The notes beneath the pieces were generated by a model. It did no database searches, was not told the origin of the DNA, and worked only from the letters and a program-made list of their open reading frames with translations. From Chloroflexota bacterium (GTDB taxonomy: Bacteria; Chloroflexota; UBA6077; FW602-bin22; JAMCWG01), in the NCBI GenBank assembly GCA_023475235.1, contig JAMCWG010000116.1, positions 1 to 64,000 on the forward strand: 64,000 bases of DNA. Reading direction: 5' to 3'. Made by a program: the position numbers and the translations under genes. Positions within the stretch are counted from its first letter, which is position 1. Each line of letters begins with the position of its first letter. Positions 48,529 to 57,544 of this stretch are shown in pieces.

Positions 48529-51132
48529 CTACCAGCGCACGCGGAGCAGGGTGCTGTCCCGGCCGAAGAAGAGGCCGAGCAGCCAGTCGGTGAACACCCG
48601 GATCCGGTTGTACCTGCCCATCATAACGGCAGAGTACGCGACCATACGTACCAGACGGGTGAGGAAGCCGTGGGTCCTGAAGCCGTAGATCTCGGCTACG
48701 GCGGACCGTGGGCCCAGGGCAATGATCTGCCCCATATGCCGGTATCGGTACGGTTGCTTGGGCCGGCCCTCCAGCTCGGCGACGATGTTGGCGGCGACGA
48801 CTTTGGGCTGGCGAACGGCTATGTGCGCCGTGGGTGGGAGGGGTTGCCCCATCCGCTCATCGTCGAAATGGGCGTTGTCGCCCAGTGCGTACACGCCGGG
48901 ATAGCTGGGCACTTCAAGATACTCATTCACTATCACACGATGGATGGCGTCTTTTTCCACCGGCAGCGCGGCTACGACCGGGCTGGCAACGATGCCGGGC
49001 GCCCAGACGACGGTATGCGTCGAAATGACGCGCCCGCAGTTGAGCTCCACACAGTTCGGCCGCACCCTGGTGACCTGCGTGCCGGTCAGCACCTCGACGC
49101 CTTGCTTCTCGAGGACGCGCCGAGCGATGGAGCTGAGCTCGGGGTCGATCTCCGGCAGGATACGCTCGTCGCTCTGGGTGAGGATGACGCGCACGCTCTC
49201 CGGGCTGATCTTCGTGTATTCCTTCAACAGCGAGCCATATATAAAGTCCCGCAGCTCGGCCACGAGCTGGACGCCGATCGTGCCGCCGCCCACTACCACA
49301 AAAGTCACCAGCGGGGCCGGATCTCCTTCCATAGCTGAGGCAGCCTCGAACATCCGGATAACGTGGTTTCGCAGCACTATGCCATCGCGCAGCGTCTTGA
49401 GGGTGAAGACCCTGCTATCGGGCCCCGGCAGCGCCCGGCGGTCGGTCACGCTTCCCAGCGCCAGCACGAGGACGTCGTACTGCATATCCCCGCGGCTGGT
49501 GTGGACCGTCCGGCTTGCCAGATCGACGGACAGCACCTCTGCTTGGACGAACGAGAAGAGCCGCTTCCCGCGCAGGCGGCGAATGGGGAGTGCGATATGC
49601 CGTGTCTCGATGCCGCCGGTGGCCACTTCGTGCAGCAAAGGCGTGAAGAGGAAGAAATTCTCGTCGCTGACGAGGGAAATCGAGATATCCGGGCGCCTGC
49701 CCAGGGCTCGCTCCAGGTGAAGCGTGGTGTACACCCCGGCGAAGCCGCCGCCCAGCACAAGGACCCGCTTCTCGTGGGGCGCATCCAGGTCGCTCGCCGG
49801 GCCGCCGGCCCTCACCTTCGGCGGCATGAAGACGGCCTGCAGCATCTCGCTCCACATGCTGGGCCAGAGGGTGCGCTGGAGTATGGAGCGATAACTGTAC
49901 GCGCCGGTGAACATCCCCCAGGTTATCTGGTCCAGGCAGCGCTGGGCGTAGGGCTTGTTCTGCTCAGCAGAGAGCATACGCGCCCGAATGTCGAAGAAGT
50001 GGCGCGATTTGCTGGTGTAGTGGTGCATAGCGAACAGCATACGGCCGTACCGGTTGTCGTCCGACAGCTCCTGAAACGTCGGCTGATAGTGGCGTCGGAA
50101 GCTGTCCTCGGCGACGCCGTGCTCCACTGCGGTGAGCGCGGCCTGCCGTGCCGTCTGGAAGGCCGTGCCGATGCCGTCTTTGTACAGGCGGCTGACCGCG
50201 GCATCGCCTACGGCCACGAACCGCTCCCCGAAGGGATGGCTGGCGGGGCCCAGCGGGACCAGCGGCACGCAGCCGCAGCTCCGCTTATGTCCTGCTGGCA
50301 GCACGTCCCGCACTATCGGGTGGGCGAGGAACTCCTGGACCGTCATCGGTGCGGGCCCGCGGCTCAGAAGCGAGACGTTGATGTACTCCCCCTTGGGGAT
50401 CAGCGTGCCGAAGACCAGTCCGGTGTTCGGCAGAAGGAAGACGTGCACTTTGTTTTCCAGCGCGCTCGCCACTCCCTCGGCCCCAAGCTGGAGCTCGTCC
50501 TGGGCCATTCGCTGGGTGGGCGGGGGCTTGTACGGCGGCGGCATGTGCTGCAGCAGCCGCGAGTTCACCCCGCACGCCAGCACCACCAGATCGAACTCGC
50601 GCTCTGCGCCGCGGAAGACCACACGCGGGCGCTCACCGGGTGCGGCAAATGCGATCGAGCTGACGGTCCCCTGGGCTAGCTCCACTCCCTGCTCGACGGC
50701 CTTCTGCAGCAGGAACCCGTCGAAGCTGACACCTCGTTCGAAGAGCGCTCCGCGAGGGCCGCTGCCGCGATACACGCTGAGAATGGTCGCCCGAGGATCA
50801 GGCTGCGGCGTCTCGATGGTGCCGAAAGGCGTGTGCAGACAGTAGGCAGAGATGCGGCTCAGCACTACTGAATCGGGAAGCTCCAGGCCCAGGCAGGACA
50901 GGTTGCGTACCAGCGACGAGGAAAGGATACCGGCGCACATATTGCAGCCGGCTTTGCCGGACTCAAGAAATGATTTCTCTTCGTACAGGGTGATGCGCAG
51001 GTCAAGGTTTCTGCGTCGGGCGTGGTTGAGCAAGTGGAGGGCGAAGAAGCTTCCTGCGGGTCCACCACCGACAATCGCCACCTGGCTGCCAGTTACCAGC
51101 CTCGCCGAGCCAGCATTCATAGCTCTCAGCAT
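48529..51132 (-). CDS. Fusion of geranylgeranyl-reductase-like and NDH-2-like flavoproteins
   Basis: An 867-residue protein with two flavin modules. Residues 1-440 or so are a geranylgeranyl-reductase-like domain: FAD loop SQVAIVGGGPAGSFFALHLL, the Cys pair in GKAGCNMCAGILSSSLV, and ERFVAVGDAAVSRLYKDGIG TAF (second FAD motif). Residues from about 456 are a type II NADH dehydrogenase: KRVLVLGGGFAGVYTTLHLE, NAD loop VTFVVVGGGTIGVQLVAEL (about 611) and YALGDNAHFDDERMG. The tail (TDWLLGLFFGRD) looks like the NDH-2 membrane anchor. I infer NADH electrons delivered to an isoprenoid or quinone. ATG 51132 lacks a strong site; ATG four codons later is possible. Confidence 0.8.
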   Translation of the reverse strand: MLRAMNAGSARLVTGSQVAIVGGGPAGSFFALHLLNHARRRNLDLRITLYEEKSFLESGKAGCNMCAGILSSSLVRNLSCLGLELPDSVVLSRISAYCLHTPFGTIETPQPDPRATILSVYRGSGPRGALFERGVSFDGFLLQKAVEQGVELAQGTVSSIAFAAPGERPRVVFRGAEREFDLVVLACGVNSRLLQHMPPPYKPPPTQRMAQDELQLGAEGVASALENKVHVFLLPNTGLVFGTLIPKGEYINVSLLSRGPAPMTVQEFLAHPIVRDVLPAGHKRSCGCVPLVPLGPASHPFGERFVAVGDAAVSRLYKDGIGTAFQTARQAALTAVEHGVAEDSFRRHYQPTFQELSDDNRYGRMLFAMHHYTSKSRHFFDIRARMLSAEQNKPYAQRCLDQITWGMFTGAYSYRSILQRTLWPSMWSEMLQAVFMPPKVRAGGPASDLDAPHEKRVLVLGGGFAGVYTTLHLERALGRRPDISISLVSDENFFLFTPLLHEVATGGIETRHIALPIRRLRGKRLFSFVQAEVLSVDLASRTVHTSRGDMQYDVLVLALGSVTDRRALPGPDSRVFTLKTLRDGIVLRNHVIRMFEAASAMEGDPAPLVTFVVVGGGTIGVQLVAELRDFIYGSLLKEYTKISPESVRVILTQSDERILPEIDPELSSIARRVLEKQGVEVLTGTQVTRVRPNCVELNCGRVISTHTVVWAPGIVASPVVAALPVEKDAIHRVIVNEYLEVPSYPGVYALGDNAHFDDERMGQPLPPTAHIAVRQPKVVAANIVAELEGRPKQPYRYRHMGQIIALGPRSAVAEIYGFRTHGFLTRLVRMVAYSAVMMGRYNRIRVFTDWLLGLFFGRDSTLLRVRW

Positions 51133-51249
51133 AAGGGAAAAAAGGAGTCAGAGCAAGTGGGTGCGGTCGACCAGCATTTGCTTGACCGGTCGGTCTCTGA
51201 TTAGTATCATTACAAGCAATTAAGATGTAGCTGTGGGGTATGCCAAAGG

Positions 51250-52299
51250 ATGCGGACGATACTCGTCGGAGCGTTGGTCGTGAGCCTCCTGATGGCCGGT
51301 CGGCCTCAGCCGGCAGCCTCGGCGTCAGCGCTGGAGTGGGAGCTTCCCTCTGGCCACTTCTTCACCCAGGCGAACGGCTTCCCGACGGGCAGCAGCCCCA
51401 AAGGCTTCAGCGTGACCGACGACGGAGGCGTTCGCTTCTGGAGCGAGTTCCAGCGTCTGGGCGGCGTCGACAGCCTGGGCTACCCCGTCTCGCGCCGTTT
51501 CATCTGGGATGGATACGTCTCCCAGGCGATGCAGAAGGGCGTGCTGCAGTGGCGTCCTGACCAGGGAAAGGCCCTCCTGGTGAACGCCCTGGACCAGTTG
51601 ACTGCCGCCTCGAAAGACGACTGGCTGTTCAACGTGCGTGGCACGCCGCGGCCGCTCGATAGCAGCTTCGATGCGGGCAAGAGCCCGAGCGACATCGTCA
51701 ATGCCCGGCTGGCCCTGCTCGACGCGCGCCCGGCTATGCGAGACGCCTACTTCGGCGTGGACGAGCCGCTCCAGCGCTATGGCTTGCCCACTTCTCGGGT
51801 AGAGGATATGGGCACTGCCTATGTGGTCCGGCTGCAGCGTGCGGTGCTGCAGGAATGGAAGGTCGATACAGCGTGGGCCAGGGCCGGACAGGTGACCGTG
51901 GCCAACGGCGGCGACCTCGCAAAAGAGGCGGGCATACTCCCGGCCAAAGCCCCCTATCCCGAGGACCCGCCGCCGGGCCTTTGGAAGCCCCAGGCCGGCG
52001 AGTATCGGGTGAGCGGCGATGCCACCTGGTACGGCGGCCAGTTCCACGGCCGGAAGATGGCGAACGGCCAGACCTACGATATGAACGACGTCACTACCGT
52101 GGCCAGCAATATGTATCCCCTGGGGACCAAAGTGAAAATCACCCACGGGACCACCGGCGCCAGCATCACGGCAGTGGTAAAGGACACCGGCGGCTTCCGC
52201 TTCCCCATCGTGGCGGACCTGAGCTTCGCCGCCTTCGGCAAGCTGGCCGACCCCAAAGTAGGGAGAATCCCGGCGGTAGTGGAGGTCCTGCCTCCTTAG
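51250..52299 (+). CDS. Secreted RlpA-like double-psi beta-barrel protein
   Basis: A 349-residue exported protein. The signal peptide (ILVGALVVSLLMAGRPQPAA) is followed by a module reading FQRLGGVDSLGYPVSRRFIW, also related to the C-terminus of the protein at 8.6 kb. From about residue 255 the RlpA-like fold reads VSGDATWYGGQFHGRKMANG QTYDMNDVTTVASN and LGTKVKITHGTTGASITAVV KDTG, with the YG...G..TA.G...D catalytic-type phrase of septal-ring lytic transglycosylases and expansins. It may act on cell-wall glycan; activity is not proven. ATG 51250 (AAAGGATGCGG) overlaps a run of in-frame alternatives. It is divergent from the fusion gene. Confidence 0.72.
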   Translation: MRTILVGALVVSLLMAGRPQPAASASALEWELPSGHFFTQANGFPTGSSPKGFSVTDDGGVRFWSEFQRLGGVDSLGYPVSRRFIWDGYVSQAMQKGVLQWRPDQGKALLVNALDQLTAASKDDWLFNVRGTPRPLDSSFDAGKSPSDIVNARLALLDARPAMRDAYFGVDEPLQRYGLPTSRVEDMGTAYVVRLQRAVLQEWKVDTAWARAGQVTVANGGDLAKEAGILPAKAPYPEDPPPGLWKPQAGEYRVSGDATWYGGQFHGRKMANGQTYDMNDVTTVASNMYPLGTKVKITHGTTGASITAVVKDTGGFRFPIVADLSFAAFGKLADPKVGRIPAVVEVLPP

Positions 52300-52306
52300 G
52301 GGGCGA

Positions 52307-52885
52307 CTACTTCGCCTTCGGCCCTTGGAAGTCTTCGTGGAAGCGGCTGGGAGTGGGCTCTTCCTGTCCCTGATACTTGCTGCCCAGGACGGCGGAGCCG
52401 TACGGGTGCTCGACCGGCGTGGTCATCCGCAGGAAGGATATCTGCCCGATGCGCATGCCATAGTACAACGTGATGGGAAGGTTGGCGACGTTGCTCAGCT
52501 CCAGGGTGAGGCGTCCCTGCCAGCCCGGATCGACGTAGCCGGCAGTGGAGTGTATGATCAGCCCGAGCCGTCCCAGCGAGCTCTTGCCCTCCAGCCGTCC
52601 CACGATGTCGTCCGGCAGCCCCACCCATTCCAGCGTGCTGCCCAGCACGAACTCGCCGGGATGGAGCATAAACGGCTCGTCGGGCTTGACCTCGACTAGC
52701 TCGGTGAGGCCATCCTGGTTGCAGCGGACGTCGATATAGGGGTAGCGAGTGTTGCGGAACACCCGGAACTGGCTGCTCAGATGGAGGTCGACGCTGGAGG
52801 GCTGGAGGCAAGCCGGGTCGAAAGGGCGAATGACGATGCGGCCAGCATCGAGCTGCTCTTTGATCGTCTTATCACTCAATACCAC
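52307..52885 (-). CDS. dcd: dCTP deaminase
   Basis: A 192-residue nucleotide deaminase making dUTP from dCTP for thymidylate synthesis. The trimer-fold signature is seen in LQPSSVDLHLSSQFRVFRNT, GKSSLGRLGLIIHSTAGYVD PGWQGRLTLELSN (active-site Glu in LELSN, Arg and Ser in KSSLGRLG) and GMRIGQISFLRMTTPVEHPY G. GTG 52885 is chosen because AAGGAG sits 8 bases before it and the N-terminus VVLSDKTIKEQLDAGRI then matches family length. It could be a bifunctional dCTP deaminase/dUTPase, but I cannot tell. It ends 7 bases from the convergent RlpA gene. Confidence 0.92.
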   Translation of the reverse strand: MVLSDKTIKEQLDAGRIVIRPFDPACLQPSSVDLHLSSQFRVFRNTRYPYIDVRCNQDGLTELVEVKPDEPFMLHPGEFVLGSTLEWVGLPDDIVGRLEGKSSLGRLGLIIHSTAGYVDPGWQGRLTLELSNVANLPITLYYGMRIGQISFLRMTTPVEHPYGSAVLGSKYQGQEEPTPSRFHEDFQGPKAK

Positions 52886-52970
52886 CGGCGTGTCTCCTTC
52901 AGAAGCTGCAACCGCGGGCATCGGGGCGGGACGTCGCGTCTCAGCCCTCCAATTCCCCCGGCGGCATCGA

Positions 52971-54212
52971 TCATATCCCGGCCGATACCCGGGGGGTCGG
53001 TTGTTTCAGTGTGATATCGAAGCGCAACACCAGCCACGCAATGGGGCCGCTGGGGTTGCTCATCGGCTCGGTCTCCACTTCCAAGACCGACACCCGCGCG
53101 CGGAGCGCCGCCCCTTCCAGGGTCATCGAGCGCCCGGGTTCGGCTGGAAGCGCGGCTTGAATGGGCTGGCTGTTCAGCCAGTCCTCCAGGTCTTGAGGCC
53201 TGTCGTAGTATAGTCCCCGGCTGACCAGCACGGTGTTGCGGAGCACGTGCGGATTTCGATAATCGTGCAGCCAGACCACCATCGTGTGGTATCGCTCGGG
53301 CCGGCTGGGGTCCGACGCCAGGCCAGGGCTGAGGCCGCAGGCGCCGATGAGCACGGCGGTCTGGTCCTCCAGGATGGGGTACACCTCCTGGTAGGGGTCC
53401 TGCCCTGCCCGGTAAGTAGACTGAAACGAGAGCAACAGGCGTCCGGGCTCGGCCACGGGCTCGGGGGGTGGCTCGACTCCCCACGGGCGCGGCGACGGCT
53501 CGATATCAGCTTCGTACGACGCCGGCCTTCTCGCGGTCATGCTCCGCTCTCTCCGTCGGGCCGACTGCCGGCTGGAGGTGAGGCGACTCCACCACTGCTT
53601 GGGGGCTTCGAGCCAGCGGGCCGGCGTCGGTTCTTCTATCGGCTCTGCCGGCGGAGCGCTGGCCCTCCCCATCGAATCGTCTATCGGCTCGGCTGGCGGT
53701 CTCAGCCGCCTGGCTCCCTGGCCGAGGCCGGCGAAGGCCGTGCTCCAGCGGCCGCGCGTGACGCTGGCCATGAAGGACCCCACCATCAGAAGCAGGAACA
53801 CCACCAGCAGGGTCGTCCCCAGCCAGCCCAGATCGTCTTTCGATCCCTGGCCGGAGGGACGGCCTGCCGGCTTAGATAGCCCCAGGTCCTTCGCCAGGCG
53901 GCCCAGGCTTTGAGCTTCCCGCGGCTGGTCGGGATGTGTCTTCGGGTAGTTGGACGCCAGGTCGTCCACTACCTGATCGGAGCCTTTCTCCCCCAACAGC
54001 GCCAGGCGATCGCGTGCGTTGTTCAGCACGCCCTCCCGGTCATACAAGTAGGCAATCAGAACGATCGTCTCATCAGTTGGGGCATCTCTCATCAGCGGGT
54101 CGACGATGGGTGGCAGGGTGGAGGCCAGAAGGACACCCAGCAGGAGTATGCTAACAAACACCACTGCTGAGATGATCAGCCAGCCACTTTCGCCGCGCCG
54201 GTGTGGACGCAC
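52971..54212 (-). CDS. Membrane-anchored protein with two hydrophobic segments, unknown family
   Basis: A 413-residue protein. The first helix (WLIISAVVFVSILLLGVLLA) is followed by an extracytoplasmic domain reading TIVLIAYLYDREGVLNNARD RLALLG, a Pro/Ser linker, a second helix (WLGTTLLVVFLLLMVGSFMA, near 130-150), a long proline/arginine-rich stretch (about 155-250), and a C-terminal beta-rich domain (LLSFQSTYRAGQDPYQEVYP ILED). The N-terminal domain is similar to that of the next upstream protein. GTG 54210-54212 immediately follows that gene's TGA, so the two are co-translated. Function unknown. Confidence 0.6.
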   Translation of the reverse strand: MRPHRRGESGWLIISAVVFVSILLLGVLLASTLPPIVDPLMRDAPTDETIVLIAYLYDREGVLNNARDRLALLGEKGSDQVVDDLASNYPKTHPDQPREAQSLGRLAKDLGLSKPAGRPSGQGSKDDLGWLGTTLLVVFLLLMVGSFMASVTRGRWSTAFAGLGQGARRLRPPAEPIDDSMGRASAPPAEPIEEPTPARWLEAPKQWWSRLTSSRQSARRRERSMTARRPASYEADIEPSPRPWGVEPPPEPVAEPGRLLLSFQSTYRAGQDPYQEVYPILEDQTAVLIGACGLSPGLASDPSRPERYHTMVVWLHDYRNPHVLRNTVLVSRGLYYDRPQDLEDWLNSQPIQAALPAEPGRSMTLEGAALRARVSVLEVETEPMSNPSGPIAWLVLRFDITLKQPTPRVSAGI

Positions 54213-54890
54213 TCACCACTCCACTAGCCGATAGTACACGAAACCGGTGGAACCTTCGAACTCGATTTCGTACCACCAGGGCTCGCCCGGAGAAACCGCC
54301 TCGCCTTCCACCACTCGCAGGATACGTACCTTGGCTTCAGCCGGTAGAATGCGAATGACGGGAGAGTTGACCGTCGCCGGCTTGATGCGCAGGTTGGTCG
54401 ATCCGCCGCCCTCCGGACGGATCACGCCCGGGCGCGGGAGCTGATTTGCCGCGAGCGGCGGAAGCCGGCCGCCGGGGGCAGGGGTAGGCGTGGTGCTCGC
54501 TGCTGGTGGTGTCGGAATCGACGCCATTGCCGTGGGCGAGGCGGCCGGAGCGCCGGGCTTTGCCTTCGGCGTGCCCGTTGTCTTCGGAGTAGTTGCCAGC
54601 GCTTCGGCCAGGCGACGCAACGCCACAGCCTGGTCCCTCTTCTGAGGGTCGCGATCATATTTATCGGACATCGACCGTAGCGTGCCGGGAAGGTCGTAGC
54701 CCTTCAGCCAGGCCAGGCGGTCCCTCACGCTGTCGATGCTCTCTCCCTCAGCGTACAGGGTAGCAGCCATCGCCAGGTAGGACTCGATGCTTGCGTTGCG
54801 GGGCCCCGAAATCCGAGTTCCGAGCACCAGACCCAGGGCCAGGCCCAATGCCGCAAGTCCCAGCATTAGCGCTGTGCGGCTGAACTGCAC
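54213..54890 (-). CDS. Membrane-anchored protein with SH3-like C-terminus, unknown family
   Basis: A 225-residue protein: a signal-anchor (LMLGLAALGLALGLVLGTRI), then a helical domain SYLAMAATLYAEGESIDSVR DRLAWLKGYDLPGTLRSM that parallels the downstream protein's, a Thr/Pro/Ala linker (about 100-155), and a C-terminal SH3_3-like unit (LRIKPATVNSPVIRILPAEA KVRILRVVEGEA...WWYEIEFEGSTGFVYYRLVE W). SH3b domains often bind the cell wall. Its TGA is followed directly by the next gene's GTG. I see the pair as a module at the cell envelope; role unknown. Confidence 0.65.
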   Translation of the reverse strand: MQFSRTALMLGLAALGLALGLVLGTRISGPRNASIESYLAMAATLYAEGESIDSVRDRLAWLKGYDLPGTLRSMSDKYDRDPQKRDQAVALRRLAEALATTPKTTGTPKAKPGAPAASPTAMASIPTPPAASTTPTPAPGGRLPPLAANQLPRPGVIRPEGGGSTNLRIKPATVNSPVIRILPAEAKVRILRVVEGEAVSPGEPWWYEIEFEGSTGFVYYRLVEW

Positions 54891-54914
54891 AGGCGGCTCC
54901 TTTTCGGCGAATAG

Positions 54915-55775
54915 TTACATATACTGGTCAATAATAGCAGCCAAACGTTGTCTAGTTTCGACAGGCACCAGATGTTTCTCGGTTACCAGGGCATCGCTCA
55001 GTGCCCGCTGGCAATGGCAAGTGTGCATGGGCGGCATCGACGGAATAGCTTTGAGCAGCACTTGCTGCGAGGTCGCCACGTTCTTGAGCAGGTTCATTAC
55101 CACCATCTCTGCCGTGACGGCTTCCGTGGTCTCGTGCCAGACATCGTAATCGGTGACCATAGCCAGCGCGCCGTAGCAGATCTCGGCTTCGCGGGCCAGC
55201 TTGGCCTCCGGTATGGCCGTCATACCGATGATGTCCATTCCCCATTGCCGGTAGACCCGCGACTCGGCTTTGGTGGAGAACTGGGGACCTTCGATGCACA
55301 CGTAAGCCCCCCCTTTGTGCACCCGGGGGGTGACACTCAAGGCCGTCTCGTAAAGGTGCTGGCTGAGCGCCGGGCAGAAAGGCTCGGCCATCCCCACGTG
55401 GGCCACCAGGCCATCGCCGAAGAAGGTGCCGACCCGGCCGCGCGTCCGGTCGAAGAGCTGGTCCGGGACCACGATATCGAGAGGCGCGTAGTCCTCTCGC
55501 AGGCTGCCCACGGCGCTGACGGAGACGATCGATTCTATGCCGAGCAGCTTCAGCGCGTAGATATTGGCGCGGAAGGGCAATTCGCTGGGGCTGATGCGGT
55601 GCCCCCGGCCGTGCCTGGGAAGAAAGGCGACCGATGTGTCGCCCAGGTTGCCGATGGTTATGGCGTCGCTGGGAGCGCCGAAAGGCGTGTCGATTCGGAC
55701 TTCTTCGACATTGGTCAGGCCTTCCATCTGATAGAGGCCGCTGCCTCCGATTACCCCCACTTTTGCTCGCGCCAT
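54915..55775 (-). CDS. mtnP: S-methyl-5'-thioadenosine phosphorylase
   Basis: A 286-residue phosphorylase of the PNP/MTAP family that cleaves methylthioadenosine to adenine and methylthioribose 1-phosphate in methionine and polyamine salvage. VGVIGGSGLYQMEGLTNVEE carries the phosphate-binding Gly/Ser loop. FLPRHGRGHRISPSELPFRA N, YVCIEGPQFSTKAESRVYRQ WGMDIIGMTAIPEAKLAREA EICYGALAMVTDYDVWHE are the sugar/base-binding signatures, with the Asp of TDYDVW typical for MTA. ATG 55775 follows GAAGGAGAAC. Length is normal. No other salvage genes are adjacent. Confidence 0.95.
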   Translation of the reverse strand: MARAKVGVIGGSGLYQMEGLTNVEEVRIDTPFGAPSDAITIGNLGDTSVAFLPRHGRGHRISPSELPFRANIYALKLLGIESIVSVSAVGSLREDYAPLDIVVPDQLFDRTRGRVGTFFGDGLVAHVGMAEPFCPALSQHLYETALSVTPRVHKGGAYVCIEGPQFSTKAESRVYRQWGMDIIGMTAIPEAKLAREAEICYGALAMVTDYDVWHETTEAVTAEMVVMNLLKNVATSQQVLLKAIPSMPPMHTCHCQRALSDALVTEKHLVPVETRQRLAAIIDQYM

Positions 55776-55902
55776 CTGTTCTCCTTCGTTGCCAGTGTCG
55801 TTCGGTGTAGGACTGCATTCGAATATCGTATGTGATTATAGGGACTAGTTAAGTCGGGGTCAACTTATATTTATTATCTGGAGTTTATTACGGTCACTCG
55901 AA

Positions 55903-55931
55903 TTGACACTCACCGCTTCAGACGCTATCAT
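55903..55931 (+). promoter_or_regulatory. Promoter of the anchored protein gene
   Basis: TTGACA (55903-55908), a 17-base spacer and TATCAT (55926-55931), 106 bases before ATG 56037. It sits in the divergent gap after mtnP. The rest of the gap (55776-55902) is AT-richer but shows no other feature. Confidence 0.6.
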
Positions 55932-56036
55932 CCCTGTGGCAGGCCAATCGGTGATGGGCCTGCGCTTACGACGACTTTCGGAGCGAGCGGCTGCCCGACG
56001 GCCGCTCCCTCAAGATTATCACGGTAGGAACTGCTA

Positions 56037-56858
56037 ATGGCTCGCTCACGATCACGACGCTCATCAGGAGGTGGCCTTCCACTTGTTCTGGGCACCCTTG
56101 CCCTGCTGTTGCTCTTCGGGGTGATCGGCTTCGCTGCCTACGTGTACTTCTTCGTGCCCCCCGACGAGGAGAACGGGAATGATTCCGGGAACGTCGTCCA
56201 GGCCAACGTGGCCGCGGCGCCCACCCCCACGCTGTCCGCTTCGGTCGTCTACTCGGGAACCGCCGCCACGCCGGCAGGCTCGCAGCCCAGGGCGACGCCT
56301 GCATCGGGTGCCAGCGGCTCTCCCACGCCACGAGGGGGAACGGCGTTGCCCACGCCGAGCGGTTCCGGTCCGACTCCGACCACGGGTGCGCCTCTGAGCG
56401 GGACCTTGACGTATCGGTCTACCCAATTCCCGTACTCGTTGAGCTATCCAGAGACATGGTCGCCGCGGCCTGGAGGCGTCAAGGTAGGCAATCTAACGGC
56501 AGATGCCTTCCTGGGGCAGAGCCAGAGCGGCTTCACGCCCAGCATCACCCTCTATGCCCAGCCGGTGGCCGCGGGCGTGGAGAGCGAGACGTTTGCGCTC
56601 ACCAACCTGCAGAGCCTGGGCGCCGGTGGCATCCAGGCCCAGGCGCAACCGGAGTCTGTCCCACCGGGAGCCCGGGCGATGATCGTGAAATACCCCGTAT
56701 CGTCGGGCGAGCTCCGCTACAATGTGACCCAGGTCCTCTTCGTCCAGCAAGGCATGGGATGGGTAGTCACGCTGTCCACCCCGTTAGCGGATAACGGGAG
56801 CGGCCTCGCCGCGTTGCGACAGATGCTGGCGTCTTTCCGGAGCGAGCGGCCGGGGTAG
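56037..56858 (+). CDS. Membrane-anchored extracytoplasmic protein
   Basis: A 273-residue protein: basic start (ARSRSRRSSGGG), one membrane helix (LPLVLGTLALLLLFGVIGFA AYVYFF, about 14-39), an acidic patch, a long Pro/Thr/Ser linker (about 55-120) and a beta-rich C-terminal domain starting SLSYPETWSPRPGGV, which resembles PsbP-like lipoprotein domains. It should face outside with a single anchor. Its function is unknown. ATG 56037 has AGGAACTGCTA upstream. It is followed by the rpmH promoter at 56884, so it is not part of that operon. Confidence 0.6.
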   Translation: MARSRSRRSSGGGLPLVLGTLALLLLFGVIGFAAYVYFFVPPDEENGNDSGNVVQANVAAAPTPTLSASVVYSGTAATPAGSQPRATPASGASGSPTPRGGTALPTPSGSGPTPTTGAPLSGTLTYRSTQFPYSLSYPETWSPRPGGVKVGNLTADAFLGQSQSGFTPSITLYAQPVAAGVESETFALTNLQSLGAGGIQAQAQPESVPPGARAMIVKYPVSSGELRYNVTQVLFVQQGMGWVVTLSTPLADNGSGLAALRQMLASFRSERPG

Positions 56859-56883
56859 GCGGGCTGGCAGGTCGCCAATCCAG

Positions 56884-56912
56884 TTGACAGTTACGTCGAC
56901 AGAGCGTATAAT
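56884..56912 (+). promoter_or_regulatory. Consensus sigma-70 promoter of rpmH-rnpA
   Basis: TTGACA (56884-56889), a 17-base spacer and TATAAT (56907-56912), both perfect, 33 bases before the rpmH TTG start. Strong expression of the ribosomal protein operon is expected. Confidence 0.9.
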
Positions 56913-56944
56913 CCCTTACAAGAGCCAGAACGAAAGGTGAAAAC

Positions 56945-57085
56945 TTGCCGAAGCGAACATATCAACCAAAAAGCATCCCTCGCAAGCGAGAACACGGGTT
57001 CCTGGCACGGATGAGCACTCGCGGCGGGAGAGCAGTCCTGAGGGCGCGGCGTCTGAAAGGGATAAAACGGCTAACGGTAGTCTAA
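56945..57085 (+). CDS. rpmH: 50S ribosomal protein L34
   Basis: A 46-residue, extremely basic protein: [40 protein letters not shown], then KRLTVV. The KRTYQP opening and [22 protein letters not shown] core are the L34 signature. It sits in the large ribosomal subunit. The start is TTG 56945 with GAAAGGTGAAAA before it; this codon and the short length hide it from simple gene finders. It is directly upstream of rnpA, the near-universal rpmH-rnpA order. dnaA, usually the other neighbour, is not in the window. Confidence 0.96.
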   Translation: MPKRTYQPKSIPRKREHGFLARMSTRGGRAVLRARRLKGIKRLTVV

Positions 57086-57157
57086 GTACTTCGGATGATT
57101 GCGCCGGTGGCAGAAAAAGAGCGGGGGCACCCCGCCAAAGCCACCGGCAATTGCTTC

Positions 57158-57544
57158 ATGTGGAAGCAACACCGATTGACCAAGCGGGCGGAGTTCGAAA
57201 AGGTACGCCGGGACGGGAAAGCCTGGGGCAATCCCTGGGTAGTTGTCTACGCCTCTCCAAACGCCGTTTCTGTGACCCGATTCGGGTTTTCGATAGGCAG
57301 GCGGTTGGGGACGGCTGTGGTGCGGAATCGGGTACGCCGGAGGCTCCGGGAAATAGTGCGACGGTACACCGAGCGGCTGCGCCCAGGCTGGGACCTGGTG
57401 ATCATAGCCCGGCAGCGGGCAGTGGCTGCTTCGTACCAGGAGTTGCAGGCGGCGATGCACCAGGCCCTGGAACGGACCGGACTACTGGCCGAGCGAGGAT
57501 CGAATGATGAGCCAGAAACCGGCCGGGGAGCGGGCCGGGTGTGA
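57158..57544 (+). CDS. rnpA: Ribonuclease P protein component
   Basis: A 128-residue basic protein that helps RNase P RNA process tRNA 5' ends. From the chosen ATG it reads [22 protein letters not shown], then the RNR box [22 protein letters not shown] and the late [21 protein letters not shown]-like phrase [17 protein letters not shown]. The frame is open to an ATG at 57095, just after rpmH, but this would add 21 residues not usual in the family. The 3' end overlaps yidD by 41 bases, so the two are coupled. Confidence 0.93.
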   Translation: MWKQHRLTKRAEFEKVRRDGKAWGNPWVVVYASPNAVSVTRFGFSIGRRLGTAVVRNRVRRRLREIVRRYTERLRPGWDLVIIARQRAVAASYQELQAAMHQALERTGLLAERGSNDEPETGRGAGRV

